DNA of 64,000 nt from Antedon bifida (GCA_963402885.1 OY727095.1:6701001-6765000), one strand, 5' to 3'. Positions 1 through 14,710 are shown, counted from the first letter of the stretch. Made by a program: numbers and translations. The notes: generated by a model not told the origin, from the sequence alone.

Positions 1-3000
1 ACTTCGGTAGTTACAACCTCTGTTGTGGATTCTGCTGTTGTTATGGGCGCGGTTGTAGACTGTTCAGTAGTTACAGCATCTGTTGTTGATTCGGCTGTTG
101 TTATGGGCGCGGTTGTAGACTGTTCAGTAGTTACAGCATCTGTTGTTGAGCCTGCTGTTGTTATAGGTACAGTTGTTGACTGTTCAGTAGTTACAGCATC
201 TGTTGTTGATCCTGCTGTTGTTATGGGCACGGTTGTAGACTGTTCAGTAGTTACAGTTTCTGTTGTTGATTCTGCTGTTGTTACGGGTACAGTTGTAGAC
301 TGTTCAGTAGTTACAGTTTCTGTTGTTGATTCTGCTGTTGTTATGGGTACAGTTGTAGACTGTTCAGTAGTTACAGTTTCTGTTGTTGATTCTGCTGTTG
401 TTATGGGTACAGTTATAGACTGTTCAGTAGTTACAGTTTCTGTTGTTGATTCTGCTGTTGTTATGGGTACAGTTGTTGATACTTCGGTAGTTACAGCCTC
501 TGTTGTTGATTCGGCTGTTGTTATATGCGCGGTTGTAGACTGTTGAGTAGTTACAGCCTCTGTTGTCGATTGTGCTGTTGTTATGGGCAAGGTTGTATGC
601 TGTTTAGTAGTTACAGTTTCTGTAGTTGATTCTGCTGTTGTTATGGGTACAGTTGTTGACTGTTCAGTAGTTACAATCTCTGTTGTGGATTCTGCTGTTG
701 TTATGGGCGCGGTTGTAGACTGTTCAGTAGTTACAGCATCTGTTGTTGAGCCTGCTGTTGTTATGGGTACAGTTGTTGACTTTTCAGTAGTTACAGCCTC
801 TGTTGTTGATTCTGCTGTTGTTATAGGCGCGGCTGTAGACTGTTCAGTAGTTACAGCATCTGTTGTTGATCCTGCTGTTGTTATGGGCACGGTTGTAGAC
901 TGTTCAGTAGTTACAGCCTCTGTTGTTGATTCTGCTGTTGTTACGGGTACAGTTGTAGACTGTTCAGTAGTTACAGTTTCTGTTGTTGATTCTGCTGTTG
1001 TTATGGGTACAGTTGTAGACTGTTCAGTAGTTACAGTTTCTGTTGTTGATTCTGCTGTTGTTATGGGTACAGTTGTTGATACTTCGGTAGTTACAGCCTC
1101 TGTTGTTGATTCGGCTGTTGTTATATGCGCGGTTGTAGACTGTTGAGTAGTTACAGCCTCTGTTGTCGATTCTGCTGTTGTTATCGGCAAGGTTGTAGGC
1201 TGTTTAGTAGTTACAGTTTCTGTTGTTGATTCTGCTGTTGTTATGGCTAACGTTGTTGATACTTCGGTAGTTACAACGTCTGTTGTGGATTCTGCTGTTG
1301 TTATAGGCACGGTTGTAGACTGTTGAGTAGTGAGAGCCTCTGTTGTCGATTCTGCTGTTGTTATGGGCGCGTTCGTAGACTGTTCAGTAGTTACAGCATC
1401 TGTTGTTGATTCGGCTGTTGTTATAGGCGCGGTTGTAGACTGTTCAGTAGTTATAGCATCTGTTGTTGATCCTGCTGTTGTTATAAGCGTGGTTGTAGAC
1501 TGTTGAGTAGTTACAGCATCTGTTGTTGATCCTGCTGTTGTTATGGGTACAGTTGTTGACTTTTCAGTAGTTACACCCTCTGTTGTTGATTCGGCTGTTG
1601 TTATGGGCGCGGTTGTAGACTGTTGAGTACTTACAGCCTCTGTTGTCGATTCTGCTGTTGTTATGGGCAAGGTTGTAGACCTTTCAGTAGTTATAGTTTC
1701 TGTTGTTGACTCTGCTGTTGTTATGGCTAAAGTTGTTGATACTTTGGTAGTTACAACCTCTGTTGTTGATTCTGCTGTTGTTATAGGCGCGGTTGTAGAC
1801 TGTTGAGTAGTTACAGCATCTGTTGTTGATCCTGCTGTTGTTATGGGTACAGTTGTTGACTTTTCAGTAGTTACAGCCTCTGTTGTTGATTCTGCTGTTG
1901 TTATAGGTGCGGTTGTAGACTGTTGAGTAGTGACAGCCTCTGTTGTCGATTCTGCTGTTGTTATGGGCGCGGTTGTAGACTGTTCAGTAGTTACAGCATC
2001 TGTTGTTGATTCGGCTGTTGTTATGGGCGCGGTTGTAGACTGTTCAGTAGTTACAGCATCTGTTGTTGATCCTGCTGTTGTTATGGGTACAGTTGTTGAT
2101 ATTTCGGTAGTTACAGCTTCTGTTGTTGAGTCTGCTGTTGTTATGGGTACAGTTGTTGACTTTTCAGTAGTTACAGCCTCGGTTGTTGATTCTGCTGTTG
2201 TTATAGGCGCGGTTGTGGACTGTTCAGTAGTTACAGCATCTGTTGTTGATCCTGCTGTTGTTATGGGCACGGTTGTAGACCCTTCAGTAGTTATAGTTTC
2301 TGTTGTTGATTCTGCTGTTGTTATGGCTAAAGTTGTTGATACTTTGGTAGTTACAACCTCAGTTGTCGATTCTGCTGTTGTTATGGGCGCGGTTGTAGAC
2401 TGTTCAGTAGTTACAGCCTCTGTTGTCGATTCTGCTGTTGTTATGGGCGCGGTTGTAGACTGTTCAGTAGTTACAGTTTCTGTTGTTGATTCTGCTGTTG
2501 TTATGGGTACAGTTGTTGATACTTCGGTAGTTACAACCTCTGTTGTGGATTCTGCTGTTGTTATGGGCGCGGTTGTAGACTGTTCAGTAGTTACAGCATC
2601 TGTTGTTGATTCGGCTGTTGTTATGGGCGCGGTTGTAGACTGTTCAGTAGTTACAGCATCTGTTGTTGAGCCTGCTGTTGTTATGGGTACAGTTGTTGAC
2701 TTTTCAGTAGTTACAGCCTCTGTTGTTGATTCTGCTGTTGTTATAGGCGCGGTTGTAGACTGTTCAGTAGTTACAGCATCTGTTGTTGATTCGGCTGTTG
2801 TTATGGGCGCGGTTGTAGACTGTTCAGTAGTTACAGCATCTGTTGTTGATCCTGCTGTTGTTATGGGTACAGTTGTTGACTTTTCAGTAGTTACAGCCTC
2901 GGTTGTTGATTCTGCTGTTGTTGTAGGCGCGGTTGTGGACTGTTCAGTAGTTACAGCATCTGTTGTTGATCCTGCTGTTGTTATGGGCACGGTTGTAGAC

Positions 3001-6000
3001 CCTTCAGTAGTTATAGTTTCTGTTGTTGATTCTGCTGTTGTTATGGCTAAAGTTGTTGATACTTTGGTAGTTACAACCTCAGTTGTCGATTCTGCTGTTG
3101 TTATGGGCGCGGTTGTAAACTGTTCAGTAGTTACAGCCTCTGTTGTCGATTCTGCTGTTGTTATGGGCGCGGTTGTAGACTGTTCAGTAGTTACAGTTTC
3201 TGTTGTTGATTCTGCTGTTGTTATGGGTACAGTTGTTGATACTTCGGTAGTTACAACCTCTGTTGTGGATTCTGCTGTTGTTATGGGCGCGGTTGTAGAC
3301 TGTTCAGTAGTTACAGCATCTGTTGTTGATTCGGCTGTTGTTATGGGCGCGGTTGTAGACTGTTCAGTAGTTACAGCATCTGTTGTTGAGCCTGCTGTTG
3401 TTATGGGTACAGTTGTTGACTTTTCAGTAGTTACAGCCTCTGTTGTTGATTCTGCTGTTGTTATAGGCGCGGTTGTAGACTGTTCAGTAGTTACAGCATC
3501 TGTTGTTGATCCTGCTGTTGTTATGGGCACGGTTGTAGACCCTTCAGTAGTTATAGTTTCTGTTGTCGATTCTGCTGTTGTTATGGGCGCGGTTGTAGAC
3601 TGTTCAGTAGTTACAGCATCTGTTGTTGATTCGGCTGTTGTTATGGGCGCGGTTGTAGACTGTTCAGTAGTTACAGCATCTGTTGTCGATTCTGCTGTTG
3701 TTATGGGCGCGGTTGTAGACTGTTCAGTAGTTACAGTTTCTGTTGTTGATTCTGCTGTTGTTATGGGTACAATTGTTGATACTTCGGTAGTTACAACCTC
3801 TGTTGTGGATTCTGCTGTTGTTATGGGCGCGGTTGTAGACTGTTCAGTAGTTACAGCATCTGTTGTTGATCCTGCTGTTGTTATGGGTACAGTTGTTGAT
3901 ATTTCGGTAGTTACAGCTTCTGTTGTTGAGTCTGCTGTTGTTATAAGCGTGGTTGTAGACTGTTGAGTAGTTACAGCCTCTGTTGTCGATTCTGCTGTTG
4001 TTATGGGCGCGGTTGTAGACTGTTCAGTAGTTACAGTTTCTGTTGTTGATTCTGCTGTTGTTATGGGTACAGTTGTTGATACTTCGGTAGTAACAACCTC
4101 TGTTGTGGATTCTGCTGTTGTTATGGGCGCGGTTGTAGACTGTTCAGTAGTTACAGCATCTGTTGTTGATTCGGCTGTTGTTATGGGCGCGGTTGTAGAC
4201 TGTTCAGTAGTTACAGCATCTGTTGTTGATCCTGCTGTTGTTATGGGTACAGTTGTTGATATTTCGGTAGTTACAGCTTCTGTTGTTGAGCCTGCTGTTG
4301 TTATGGGTACAGTTGTTGACTGTTCAGTAGTTACAGCATCTGTTGTTGATCCTGCTGTTGTTATGGGCACGGTTGTAGACCCTTCAGTAGTTATAGTTTC
4401 TGTTGTTGATTCTGCTGTTGTTATGGCTAAAGTTGTTGATACTTTGGTAGTTACAACCTCAGTTGTCGATTCTGCTGTTGTTATGGGCGCGGTTGTAGAC
4501 TGTTCAGTAGTTACCGCCTCTGTTGTCGATTCTGCTGTTGTTATGGGCGCGGTTGTAGACTGTTCAGTAGTTACAGTTTCTGTTGTTGATTCTGCTGTTG
4601 TTATGGGTACAATTGTTGATACTTCGGTAGTTACAACCTCTGTTGTGGATTCTGCTGTTGTTATGGGCGCGGTTGTAGACTGTTCAGTAGTTACAGCATC
4701 TGTTGTTATAGGCGCGGTTGTAGACTGTTCAGTAGTTACAGCATCTGTTGTTGATCCTGCTGTTGTTATGGGCACGGTTGTAGACCCTTCAGTAGTAATA
4801 GTTTCTGTTGTTGATTCTGCTGTTGTTATGGCTAAAGTTGTTGATACTTTGGTAGTTACAACCTCTGTTGTCGATTCTGCTGTTGTTATGGGAGCGGTTG
4901 TAGACTGTTCAGTAGTTACAGTTTCTGTTGTTGATTCTGCTGTTGTTATGGGTACAGTTGTTGATACTTCGGTAGTTACAATCTCTGTTGTTGATTCGGC
5001 TGTTGTTATGGGCGCGGTTGTAGACTGTTCAGTATTTACAGCATCTATTGTTGAGCCTGCTGTTGTTATTGGTACAGTTGTTGACTTTTCAGTAGTTACA
5101 GTTTCTGTTGTTGATTCTGCTGTTGTTACGGGTACAGTTGTAGACTGTTCAGTAGTTACAGTTTCTGTTGTTGATTCTGCTGTTGTTATGGGTACAGCTG
5201 TAGACTGTTCAGTAGTTACAGTTTCTGTTGTTGGTTCTGCTGTTGTTATGGGTACAGTTGTTGAAACTTCGGTAGTTACAGCCTCTGTTGTTGATTCGGC
5301 TGTTGTTATATGCGCGGTTGTAGACTGTTGAGTAGTTACAGCCTCTGTTGTCGATTCTGCTGTTATTATGGGCAAGGTTGTAGGCTGTTCAGTAGTTACA
5401 GCCTCTGTTGTGGATTCTGCTGTTGTTATGGGTACAGTTGTTGATACTTTGGTAGTTACAGCCTCTGTTGTTGATTCGGATGTTGTTATAGGCGCGGTTG
5501 TAGACTGTTCAGTAGTTACAGTTTCTGTTGTTGATTCTGCTGTTGTTATGGGCGCGGTTGTAGACTGTTCAGTAGTTACAGCATCTGTTGTTGATCCTTC
5601 TGTTGTTATGGGTACAGTTGTTGATAATTCGGTAGTTACAGCTTCTGTTGTTGATCCTTCTGTTGTTATGGCAAAAGTTGTTGATACTTCGGTAGTTACA
5701 ATCTCTGTTGTGGATTCTGCTGTTGTTATAGGCGCGGTTGTAGACTGTTGAGTAGTGACAGCCTCTGTTGTCGATTCTGATGTTGTTATGGGCGCGGTTG
5801 TAGACTGTTCAGTAGTTACAGCATCTGTTGTTGATTCGGCTGTTGTTATGGGTGCGGTTGTAGACTGTTCAGTAGTTACAGCATCTGTTGTTGATCCGTC
5901 TGTTGTTATGGGTACAGTTGTTGATAATTCGGTAGTTACAGCTTCTGTTGTTGAGTCTGCTGTTGTTATAAGCGTGGTTGTAGACTGTTGAGTAGTTACA

Positions 6001-9000
6001 GCCTCTGTTGTTGATTCTGCTGTTGTTATGGGCGCGGTTGTAGACTGTTCAGTAGTTACAGCATCTGTTGTTGATCCTGCTGTTGTTATGGGCACCGTTG
6101 TAGGCCCTTCAGTAGTTATAGTTTCTGTTGTTGATTCTGCTGTTGTTATGGCTAAAGTTGTTGATACTTTGGTAGTTACAACCTCTGTTGTGGATTCTGC
6201 TGTTGTTATGGGTACAGTTGTTGACTTTTCAGTAGTTACAGCCTCTGTTGTTGATTCTGCTGTTGTTATAGGTGCGGTTGTAGACTGTTGAGTAGTGACA
6301 GCCTCTGTTGTCGATTCTGCTGTTGTTATTGGCGCGGTTGTAGACTGTTCAGTAGTTACAGCATCTGTTGTTGATTCGGCTGTTGTTATGGGCGCGGTTG
6401 TAGACTGTTCAGTAGTTACAGCATCTGTTGTTGATCCTGCTGTTGTTATGGGTACAGTTGTTGATATTTCGGTAGTTACAGCTTCCGTTGTTGAGTCTGC
6501 TGTTGTTATAAGCGTGTTTGTAGACTGTTGAGTAGTTACAGCCTCTGTTGTCGATTCTGCTGTTGTTATGGGCGCGGTTGTAGACTGTTCAGTAGTTACA
6601 GTTTCTGTTGTTGATTCTGCTGTTGTTATGGGTACAGTTGTTGATACTTCGGTAGTTACAACCTCTGTTGTGGATTCTGCTGTTGTTATAAGCGTGGTTG
6701 TTGACTGTTGAGTAGTTACAGCCTCTGTTGTCGATTCTGCTGTTGTTATGGGCGCGGTTGTAGACTGTTCAGTAGTTACAACATCTGTTGTTGATTCGGC
6801 TGTTGTTATGGGCGCGGTTGTAGACTGTTCAGTAGTTACAGAATCTGTTGTTGAGCCTGATGTTGTTATGGGTACAGTTGTTGACTTTTCAGTAGTTACA
6901 GCCTCTGTTGTTAATTCTGCTGTTGTTATAGGCGCGGTTGTAGACTGTTCAGTAGTTACAGCATCTGTTGTCGATTTCGCTGTTGTTATGGGCGCGGTTG
7001 TAGACTGTTCAGTAGTTACAGCATCTGTTGTTGAGCCTGCTGTTGTTATGGGTACAGTTGTTGACTTTTCTGTAGTTACAGCCTCGGTTGTTGATTCTGC
7101 TGTTGTAATAGGCGCGGTTGTAGACTGTTCAGTAGTTACAGCATCTGTTGTTGATCCTGCTGTTGTTATGGGCACGGTTGTAGACCCTTCAGTAGTTATA
7201 GTTTCTGTTGTTGATTCTGCTATTGTTATGGCTAAAGTTGTTGATACTTTGGTAGTTACAACCTCTGTTGTCGATTCTGCTGTTGTTATAGGCGCGACTG
7301 TAGACTGTTCAGTAGTTACAGTTTCTGTTGTTGATTCTGCTGTTGTTATGGGTACAGTTGTTGATAATTCGGTAGTGACAGCTTCTGTTGTTGAGTCTGC
7401 TGTTGTTATAAGCGTGGTTGTTGACTGTTGAGTAGTTACAGCATCTGTTGTTGATCCTTCTGTTGTTATGGGTACAGTTGTTGATAATTCGGTAGTTACA
7501 GCTTCTGTTGTTGAGTCTGCTGTTGTTATAAGCGTGGTTGTAGACTGTTCAGTAGTTACAGCCTCTGTTGTCGATTCTGCTGTTGTTATGGGCGCGGTTG
7601 TAGACTGTTCAGTAGTTACAACATCTGTTGTTGATTCGGCTGTTGTTATGGGCGCGGTTGTAGACTGTTCAGTAGTTACAGAATCTGTTGTTGAGCCTGA
7701 TGTTGTTATGGGTACAGTTGTTGACTTTTCAGTAGTTACAGCCTCTGTTGTTAATTCTGCTGTTGTTATAGGCGCGGTTGTAGACTGTTCAGTAGTTACA
7801 GCATCTGTTGTTGATCCTGCTGTTGTTATGGGCACCGTTGTAGACCCTTCAGTAGTTATAGTTTCTGTTGTTGATTCTGCTGTTGTTATGGCTAAAGTTG
7901 TTGATACTTTGGTAGTTACAACCTCTGTTGTGGATTCTGCTGTTGTTATAGGCGCGGTTGTAGACTGTTGAGTAGTTACAGCCTCTGTTGTCGATTTCGC
8001 TGTTGTTATGGGCGCAGTTGTAGACTGTTCAGTAGTTACAGCATCTGTTGTTGATCCTGCTGTTGTTATGGGTACAGTTGTTGTCTTTTCAGTAGTTACA
8101 GCCTCTGTTGTTGATTCTGCTGTTGTTATAGGTGCGGTTGTAGACTGTTGAGTAGTGACAGCCTCTGTTGTCGATTCTGCTGTTGTTATGGGCGCGGTTG
8201 TAGACTGTTCAGTAGTTACAGCATCTGTTGTTGATTTGGCTGTTGTTATGGGCGCGGTTGTAGTTACAGCTTCTGTTGTTGAGCCTGCTGTTGTTATGGG
8301 TACAGTTGTTGACTTTTCAGTAGTTACAGCCTCGGTTGTTGATTCTGCTGTTGTAATAGGCGCGGTTGTAGACTGTTCAGTAGTTACAGCATCTGTTGTT
8401 GATCCTGCTGTTGTTATGGGCACGGTTGTAGACCCTTCAGTAGTTATAGTTTCTGTTGTTGATTCTGCTGTTGTTATGGCTAAAGTTGTTGATACTTTGG
8501 TAGTTACAACCTCTGTTGTGGATTCTGCTGTTGTTATAGGCGCGGTTGTAGACTGTTGAGTAGTTACAGCTTCTGTTGTCGATTTCGCTGTTGTTATGGG
8601 CGCAGTTGTAGACTGTTCAGTAGTTACAGCATCTGTTGTTGATCCTGCTGTTGTTATGGGTACAGTTGTTGACTGTTGAGTAGTGACAGCCTCTGTTGTC
8701 GATTCTGCTGTTGTTATGGGCGCGGTTGTAGACTGTTCAATAGTTACAGCATCTGTTGTTGATTTGGCTGTTGTTATGGGCGCGGTTGTAGACTGTTCAG
8801 TAGTTACAGCATCTGTTGTTGATCCTGCTGTTGTTATGGGTACAGTTGTTGATATTTCGGTAGTTACAGCTTCTGTTGTTGAGTCTGCTGTTGTTATAAG
8901 CGTGGTTGTAGACTGTTGAGTAGTTACAGCCTCTGTTGTCGATTCTGCTGTTGTTATGGGCGCGGTTGTAGACTGTTCAGTAGTTACAGTTTCTGTTGTT

Positions 9001-10810
9001 GATTCTGCTGTTGTTATGGGTACAGTTGTTGATACTTCGGTAGTTACAACCTCTGTTGTGGATTCTGCTGTTGTTATGGGCGCGGTTGTAGACTGTTCAG
9101 TAGTTACAGCATCTGTTGTTGATTCAGCTGTTGTTATGGGCGCGGTTGTAGACTGTTCAGTAGTTACAGTTTCTGTTGTTGATTCTGCTGTTGTTATGGG
9201 TACAGTTGTTGATACTTCGGTAGTTACAACCTCTGTTGTGGATTCTGCTGTTGTTATGGGCGCGGTTGTAGACTGTTCAGTAGTTACAGCATCTGTTGTT
9301 GATTCAGCTGTTGTTATGGGCGCGGTTGTAGACTGTTCAGTAGTTACAGCATCTGTTGTTGAGCCTGCTGTTGTTATGGGAGCGGTTGTAGACTGTTCAG
9401 TAGTTACTGCATCTGTTGTTGATTCTGATGTTATAGGTGTGGTTGCAGACTCTCCAGTAGTTGCAGCCTCTGTTGTTGATTCTGCTGTTGTTATGGGTAC
9501 AGTTGTTGACTGTTCAGTAGTTAGAACATCTGTTGTTGATTCTGATGTTGTTATAGGCGTGGTTGTAGACTGTTCAGTAGTTACAGCATCTGTTGTTGAT
9601 TCGTCTGTTGTTATGGGCGTGGTTGTAGACTGTTCAGTAGTTACAGCATCTGTTGTTGATCCTGCTGTTATTATGGGTACAGTTGTTGACTGTTCAGTAG
9701 TTACAGTTTCTGTTGTTGATTCGGCTGTTGTTATGGGCGCGGTTTTAGACTGTTCAGTAGTTACTGAATCTGTTGTTGATTCTGATGTTATAGACTGTTC
9801 AATAGTTACAGCCCCTGTTGCCAATTCTGCTGTTGTTATGGGCGCGGTTGTAGACTTTTCAGTAGATTCAGCCTTTGTTGTTAATCCAACTGTTGTTATG
9901 GGTACAGTTGTTGATTTTTCAGTAGTTACAGCCTCTGTTGTTGATTCTGCTGTTGTTATGGGCGTGGTTATAGACACTTCAGTAGTTACAGTTTCTGTTG
10001 TTGATTCTGATGTTGTTATATGTGTGGTTGCAGACTCTCCAGTAGTTACAGCCTCTGTTGTTGATTCTGCTGTTGTTATGGGTACAGTTGTAGACTGTTC
10101 AGTAGTTACAGCATCTGTTGTTGACCCTGCCTTTGTTATGGGCGTGGTGGTTGTAGACTCTTTAGTAGTTACAGCCCCTGTTGCTAATTCTGCTGTTGTT
10201 ATGGGCGCGGTTGTAGACTTTTCAGTAGATACAGCCTTTGTTGTTGATCCAACTGTTGTTATGGGTACAGTTGTAGACTGTTCAGTAGTTACAGCATCTG
10301 TTGTTGACCCTGCCTTTGTTATGGGCGTGGTGGTTGTAGACTCTTTAGTAGTTACAGCCCCTGTTGCTAATTCTGCTGTTGTTATGGGCGTGGTTGTAGA
10401 CTGTTCAGTAGTTATAGCCTCTGTTGTTGATTCTGATGTTGTTATGGGTACAGTTGTTGATTTTTCAGTAGTTACAGCCTCTGTTGTTGATTCTGCTGTT
10501 GTTATGGGCGTGGTTATAGACACTTCAGTAGTTACAGCCTCTGTTGTTGATTGTGATGTTGTTATATGTGTGGTTGCAGACTCTCCAGTAGTTACAGCCT
10601 CTGTTGTTGATTCTGCTGTTGTTATGGGTACAGTGTTTGATTTTTTAGTAGTTACCGCATCTGTTGTTGATCCTGCCGTTGTTATAGGTGTGGTTGCAGA
10701 CTCTGCAGTAGTTACAGCCTCTGTTGTTGATTCTGCTGTTGTTATGGGCGTGGTTGTTGACTTTTCAGTAGTCACAGCCTCTGCAGTTGATCCTTGCGTC
10801 GTTAAGTGAA
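1..10810 (-). repeat. 60-bp tandem (coding) array, about 180 units
   Basis: Units are head to tail and mostly exactly 60 bp. A few positions vary, so several unit types can be followed. Blocks recur in higher order: 2341-2760 matches 3061-3480 at 720-bp spacing, and a three-unit block ending in the 'actttggtag' unit recurs at least eight times. Units from about 9420 to 10810 are clearly more diverged, as expected at the edge of an array homogenised by unequal exchange. Confidence 0.95.
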
Positions 10811-10878
10811 TGGTTGTTAATCCCTCTGTTGTTGAATTCTTAGTTTCTGATGGTGTAACATCTGTAGTTGAAGCTATA
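1..10878 (-). CDS. Gene A: partial mucin-like exon, about 180 Thr-rich 20-residue repeats
   Basis: This is one open minus-strand frame with no stop over 10.8 kb, and it continues past the left edge. The unit is 60 bp and encodes STTAPITTAESTTDAVTTEQ with small variations, so about 40 percent of residues are Thr or Ser and each unit carries Pro and Glu: a PTS (mucin) domain expected to be densely O-glycosylated and extracellular. The right end leaves the repeat with the sequon NST and a splice acceptor after a pyrimidine tract. AG at 10879-10880 gives a phase-2 exon; AG at 10874-10875 gives phase 1. Every indel I saw (for example near 4705, 8263, 9430 and 9790) is a multiple of three. No ATG, signal peptide or globular domain is visible, so start, end and family are unknown. 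The nearby gene B suggests a mucin cluster, but the repeats are not homologous. Confidence 0.75.
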
Positions 10879-12862
10879 CTCAGTTTATATAGAAAAAAGA
10901 ATGAATGTATTAGTGTATTTAAACAATTTTAATCAGACGGGATTTTTAGTGAAAAAAATCAACCCATTAACCACATAGATGACACTATAAGTATATATTA
11001 CAGTTATTGTATGAACTAAATAATTTGCATTATGTGCAGACACGCGGTAGGAAAATGGTATAAACTTGTGGAAAAGGTAATTAAGACAAAAGGCGAAATT
11101 AGAATCATTCTCCCACGAAAATGAGAGCAACACAATAATTAAAAAAAAACCATACTAATTCGTAAATGAAAAGTTGCTTTTGATAATAATGATATTATTA
11201 ATAACTTATTTAGAAAACTACACTTTTGTAGTGGCACGTTTCTAGATAGAAGGTTGCGTCCAAAGTAATTAAAATAAATTGAAAGAAAATTGATTTAACA
11301 AAAGTCCTATTTACAATAATAATAAATAATGATAAAGTTTAAAAAAGTCTTTTTCTACGAATTTATCCCAGAATCTAGAGTATTATGATATCAAATTAAT
11401 CAATTTTTAAAACTGATTTAAATTGTTACAAACACAACATTCGTGAACAAAACTTGTCTTCAATAACTACGCCTGATTCACTGCCGACTTAAACTCAATT
11501 TGCAGGTTTTACCATATATTGTGACATGGTTGATTATTGTGTTGCAATATCATAATTGTCACTGAATCAATGATAAAATGAATGCAGATACAATTACATT
11601 TGGCGGCCAGAACTTCGATTCATTTTATATTGTCAATATGTCTAGAGAACAAATAGCTTTAGCTACACGTGTTTACATAATATATGAATTATTACAGCCA
11701 ATATTTGCACAACTAAAATTAGACAAAAGGTGGTAACATTTTGAAAGATGCATTCAACATATTATGTCTTATAACTGCTGGGGCTATTCACTCGCATTTC
11801 TAGTGTTTTAAGGGTCACACGTTCCAGAATAATATGCAGACCTAAAGCCTATTAGCGGACTGATGTTGTATTGAGATATCCGCAGTCGTTTCAAATTGTA
11901 CGAATTCGGTTAATTTGCGTGTGTTTCGGATGATTAAACGAGTAAATTGATACATAGAAATAATATTTTGTATTCATTAAGTTATTGATAGTTTAGGCGT
12001 GGTTATGTCGGTTTATGATTTATCATATAAGCGCTGTATTGATCAAGGGTTCATATTTCGATTGTCATGGGAACGAAGAAGAAAGAGCCAACGACAAAAA
12101 TCGATAATCAACGGGAGATATTAATAAAATAACAAAATCTATTTGAAAATGTTACAATTATTGTAACATTTTCATATAGATTTTTACTAATAGTAAATAT
12201 GCATACAATTTTAACATAACTGTACCATTAAATAAATTTTTAATAAATCAAATTATTAACGTTCATCATATGGGACTAAAGTAAACTCAAAGAAGATAAA
12301 ATCAGGTCTATTTAAGCAATTGAATGCTGTTTAACTAAAAATGTCTCATGTGACGTTTTATGATAATTAATTTATCATAATCATAATCACAAACTCATTA
12401 TCTCCACATTCAAACGACACAGAGTTGTCACTCTGGTATTGGTTAGATACATCATAATATTTCATATTTAACTCTTGATTTAGTGACTTTCTTCAATAAT
12501 GAAAAAATCAATTTTTCGTTACGTCACTGTCTTTCACTTATCATCAAGGTATTCACTTGAACAATACACATTCAAATGACGTGAACAATAATAGAGAAAG
12601 TACATCATAAAATACATTGATAAATTCAATTGAAGTTTTTGAATATAATTTTTATGTATTTAGATTAGAATATATGGCTTTTTGTAGTAATTGGTTATGT
12701 CGTATAATACATTATAACGGAATAATGGATCAACTTAACAGTAGTCGATGAATTGAAGGACGTGATCAATATAATTTTAATTTTAAAAAAAATCCACCTC
12801 CAAACCGATCAAATTTAGTTGAAATTTATGTTCATTAAAAATATTGATAATAAAGGCTATTT

Positions 12863-12912
12863 TATATTACATCCTCGTAAAATATTGTTGAAATAAATAA
12901 ATAAAATAAAAA
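12863..12912 (+). mobile_element. 3' tail of a repeated element
   Basis: The stretch 'cctcgtaaaatattgttg' followed by an A-rich AAATAAATAAA tail is nearly identical to 21825-21868. Such tails fit the 3' end of a truncated retroelement; the class is not determined. Confidence 0.45.
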
Positions 12913-14710
12913 TATTCTTTTTTTAAAAATTGTTTTCCACGTCACTTTACATCCTCCTTACGCAACTGCATACTTTAACAGGTAAATATTGAAGCACTTG
13001 ACGTCACGTACGTACCGTTTTCAGGTTCAGATAAGTTACTAAAGATACAAAATGTCATATTAGGCCCATTTCTCTTTCATGTCTAGCGACGACAAACAGC
13101 GCCTACAGTAACATGTCTCGCATCAACATTCATTCCAAATAGCCTCTTTTTAAAACGTTTAAGCTTTCCAATCAGACCATGTTTAAATAATTGTACGGGG
13201 AACGGTATCTTCTGTATGCAAACAGTAGCCTGATGATATTTCTTATTTTACAAAATTAGGCTGCAACAGTGTCAGTTTTAATTGGTAAACAAAATATTTA
13301 CGAGTTTTAAGAAAAAAAGCAGAGAATTTATAAATGTAATGTATGAGTGAGTAAGTTGAATCGAATGAAAGAGACACAAGGACACCTACAAACATACAAC
13401 ACGATTTCATAACATTTCTAGTTAATCAATACACATTACAAAAAGTATACACACTACTATGTCAGATGTAACCTTGATTATGACCATGTCTGGTAATATA
13501 AAACAATATTATAAAGACATACACGATTCTCATGGACTGAAAGCTTTTTCTAAAAGAGAATTTTTGTAGAAAACATAATAAATCTATAAAAACAAACTAC
13601 ATAAGATAAAATGTACCGTTTGTAAATTATTTAAGTTTAATTAATTAAGCATACAAAGCACCAAAAAAAATTGTCGGCAAACTATAAAACAATAGTTCCA
13701 ATTTGATCTTCGTAAGTTGAATTATATTATTTTAACTGTATTTTGCCATTTGATGAACATAACACAAATGGATTACTAATAATTTCAGATAATAGCTAAT
13801 TTAATAACTGTAATCAAATAACAAGACGAAGATCCGCACGAGATACTCTGTATAAACACAGTTTTGTTAAAAGTCTATGGAAGCGAAGATGGTGGTCTGC
13901 ATGCTAATGCGTGGTTCATATCAAGAAATTAGTTTTTCTTATTATGTAGGCCCCCTAGTTACTCATGTTTTTTATATATTCATATAATCCAACCTACATC
14001 GTTGGTGCGAATTGACTCGGATATTTTAGGATTGTAGGTTGTTTTTGTGGAAGTTGCTATTGTTAATTTTCCGGTGAATTTTGTTCTCATTTTGTATTGT
14101 ATGATTTGTATATGGATGAACTATCCAAAATAAAGGAAATGAATGAATAAATGAATATTCTTCGAGTCGATAAGATTATATTGTTTACACGAGATTTACA
14201 TGAGATTAGGCCTACTTCATAAATACAGTGTGGCAACATGGTTGGCGAAGGTACTCTGCTTAATAGCCCATAGTCTAAATTAAGTGTATGGACATAAACA
14301 TAATCTTTCCATAAATGAATTTCAAACCAGGACTGATTTGATTTGTAGTCACCAACAACTTACTTAGTCAAACTTTATCATAAACTTTGGTTGTACTCAT
14401 TTAACGTCCTAAAAACAATACCTACTCAACATCCTCCAGACTTTTAAATATAATATACCGTTCGAAACAAAATAGGGACCGATAATTCTTTTTAACACTA
14501 CCGCCAAACCCCTTCTCCCGTTTTGGATCACGGGTTTGGAATATATTGTATTATATTATTATAATATATTTTATTTTTTCAATTTCTGCCCTATAGCAAA
14601 GAAAAGACAAAACGAAATATAAAAGGCAAGGAAAGACCAAACAGGTGCTAACACATATGCTAGCTAGCAGAACCGAGCACAGAAATTAACAAAATAATTA
14701 CATTCTATAA

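Noticed and set aside
25-10809. Series of plus-strand frames rich in VVDSAVVMG over the 60-bp array
   Set aside because: Interrupted by about 20 TGA codons within the repeats, while the minus strand is open throughout; antisense shadows of the mucin exon.
10933-11133. 66-codon minus frame next to the gene A exon
   Set aside because: No domain, no signal peptide, and a codon pattern like AT-rich noncoding sequence.
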